Shown in pieces: positions 63,312 through 64,000 of a stretch of 64,000 bases of DNA. The translations under genes were made by a program, and so were the position numbers. Numbering within the stretch: position 1 is the stretch's first letter; every line of letters begins with the position of its first letter. Source of the stretch: Bacteroidia bacterium (GTDB lineage: Bacteria > Bacteroidota > Ignavibacteria > SZUA-365); the NCBI GenBank assembly GCA_027493955.1, contig JAOSJT010000001.1, forward strand, positions 1,909,131-1,973,130, read 5' to 3'. The notes beneath the pieces are model-generated. The model did not search any database and was not told the DNA's origin. It was given only the letters and a program-made list of their open reading frames with translations.

Positions 63312-64000
63312 ATGAACATTCTCAGCAACATCCGCACCCTGACCCGCGCCGCTCTGACGGTGCTCACGCTTTCCGTGCTTCTCACCGCCTGCGGCGAGCA
63401 ACCCGATACCGCTCTCGCACCCGACCAACCCGCCTTCAGCGCCATGAAGCAGGATGCGCCGGGCTTACAACGCGCTATGGAGGTGCAGACCCGCAACACG
63501 GAACGCTTTCTTGAAATGAAAGGCGTCGTGGGTACTGGCACGGGCATGGACGAGGAAGGGAATCCCACCATGATCATTTTCACCGAGCGCGCTCTCGGTA
63601 AGGGAAAGATCCCTGAGCATGTCGAGGATATTCCCGTCCGTGAGGAAGTCGTTGGTGTCGTCGAAGCGCTTTCATGGGGTGGCAAGCCGACGAACTCGAA
63701 AAAAAATCCAACAGGTACTCCCTCCTCCACGACCGGCTCGCCGACTGATCGTCTCTCACGTCCCGTACCCATCGGCTCTGCGACGAGCAACTGGTACGAA
63801 TGCGGTTCCGCCACGCTTGGTGTGCGTGTTCGTCGCGGTGATGCCGTGTTCGTGCTGAGCAACAATCATGTGTTTGGTCGTATGAACAATGCCCTCAGCG
63901 GCGAAATCATTCTCCAGCCGGGGCGCTCGGACGTGAGCTGCACGCAGAACACTACCGACGAGGTCGGACGTGTCGCCGACGTACAGAGCATCGTGTTTTC
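63312..64000 (+). CDS. Trypsin-like (Nal1-type) lipoprotein, truncated by the window edge
   Basis: The ATG at 63312 has GGAGG five bases upstream. The frame runs open to the window end (229 codons seen). The lipobox is LLTAC, giving a lipoprotein. After a low-complexity linker (SSTTGSPTDRLSRPVP), the block IGSATSNWYECGSATLGVRV and FVLSNNHVFGRMN resembles the His-containing strand of trypsin-like proteases of the Nal1/Deg-like type, with the catalytic His in NNHVFG. The Asp and Ser would lie beyond the edge. Activity therefore cannot be judged. Surface processing is a possible role. Confidence 0.75.
   Translation, partial: MNILSNIRTLTRAALTVLTLSVLLTACGEQPDTALAPDQPAFSAMKQDAPGLQRAMEVQTRNTERFLEMKGVVGTGTGMDEEGNPTMIIFTERALGKGKIPEHVEDIPVREEVVGVVEALSWGGKPTNSKKNPTGTPSSTTGSPTDRLSRPVPIGSATSNWYECGSATLGVRVRRGDAVFVLSNNHVFGRMNNALSGEIILQPGRSDVSCTQNTTDEVGRVADVQSIVF

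Overview
The window comes from a GC-rich member of the Fibrobacteres-Chlorobi-Bacteroidetes group, most likely an Ignavibacteria/Kapabacteria-like Bacteroidota lineage. The pointers are five intact proteins ending in type IX secretion (T9SS, type A) C-terminal sorting domains with YPNPFNP/LGR/SGMYxxxL-type motifs, many small outer-membrane barrels, SBBP and DUF7948 modules, DUF6429, and an Rnf complex with a long poly-FeS RnfB. This placement is inferred from protein families. No rRNA, tRNA, CRISPR array or phage was found.

Layout. 1-3.9 kb: two minus-strand secreted proteins; the first runs off the left edge and the second carries a 17-bp tandem repeat between its start codon and its signal peptide. 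3.9-5.9 kb: a non-coding, repeat-rich stretch (two 219-bp tandem copies, inverted fragments, a second 17-bp minisatellite). 5.9-9.7 kb: two paralogous M28 metallopeptidases with PA and PDZ domains. 9.9-12.6 kb, plus strand: PspA, a YbjN-like protein, a Lys/Ala/Pro-repeat protein, two tiny proteins and a STAS protein, closed by a strong bidirectional terminator. 12.7-16.9 kb, minus: DUF2723 membrane protein, ABC ATPase, PepSY-TM protein and an OB-fold lipoprotein. 17.1-20.1 kb: hutI and aspS. 20.4-23.4 kb, plus: two barrels around a GDPD lipoprotein, coupled by ATGA overlaps, then DUF6429. 23.5-31.4 kb: T9SS cargo, TPR protein, an array of seven palindromes next to an IS200/RAYT-like protein that has lost its HUH motif, a NIPSNAP-like protein, a barrel and a BNR/propeller T9SS protein. 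31.7-39.0 kb, minus: a full rnfC-D-G-E-A operon continuing into a Tat-exported NusG-II protein, apbE, rnfB and rseC. 39.3-49.2 kb: two giant T9SS proteins between ~500-bp direct repeats; the distal repeat still holds the tail of a lost T9SS gene. 49.3-52.1 kb: lysC-lysA. 52.4-57.6 kb: barrel plus a 1477-residue multi-vWA T9SS protein. 57.8-62.6 kb: MgtC/DUF4010 protein and a 1202-residue TPR protein. 63.3 kb to the edge: a trypsin-like lipoprotein, truncated.

The most notable signal is a pair of apparent contingency loci. Two T9SS cargo genes have a good Shine-Dalgarno and ATG followed by a short tandem repeat whose unit (17 bp or 5 bp) is not a multiple of three, then the signal peptide. At 1377-3884 the current copy number keeps the start in frame (ON). 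At 44753-48200 eight CAGTA copies put the well-placed ATG out of frame (OFF), and nine or six would restore it. This would make surface or secreted cargo phase-variable by slipped-strand mispairing. The second lead is the inactive-looking RAYT relative beside a 45-bp-period palindrome array.

The Rnf cluster forms a coherent unit: RnfD and RnfG carry threonines expected to receive FMN, ApbE would attach it, and RnfB/RnfC carry the FeS clusters for ion-coupled electron transfer between ferredoxin and NAD.
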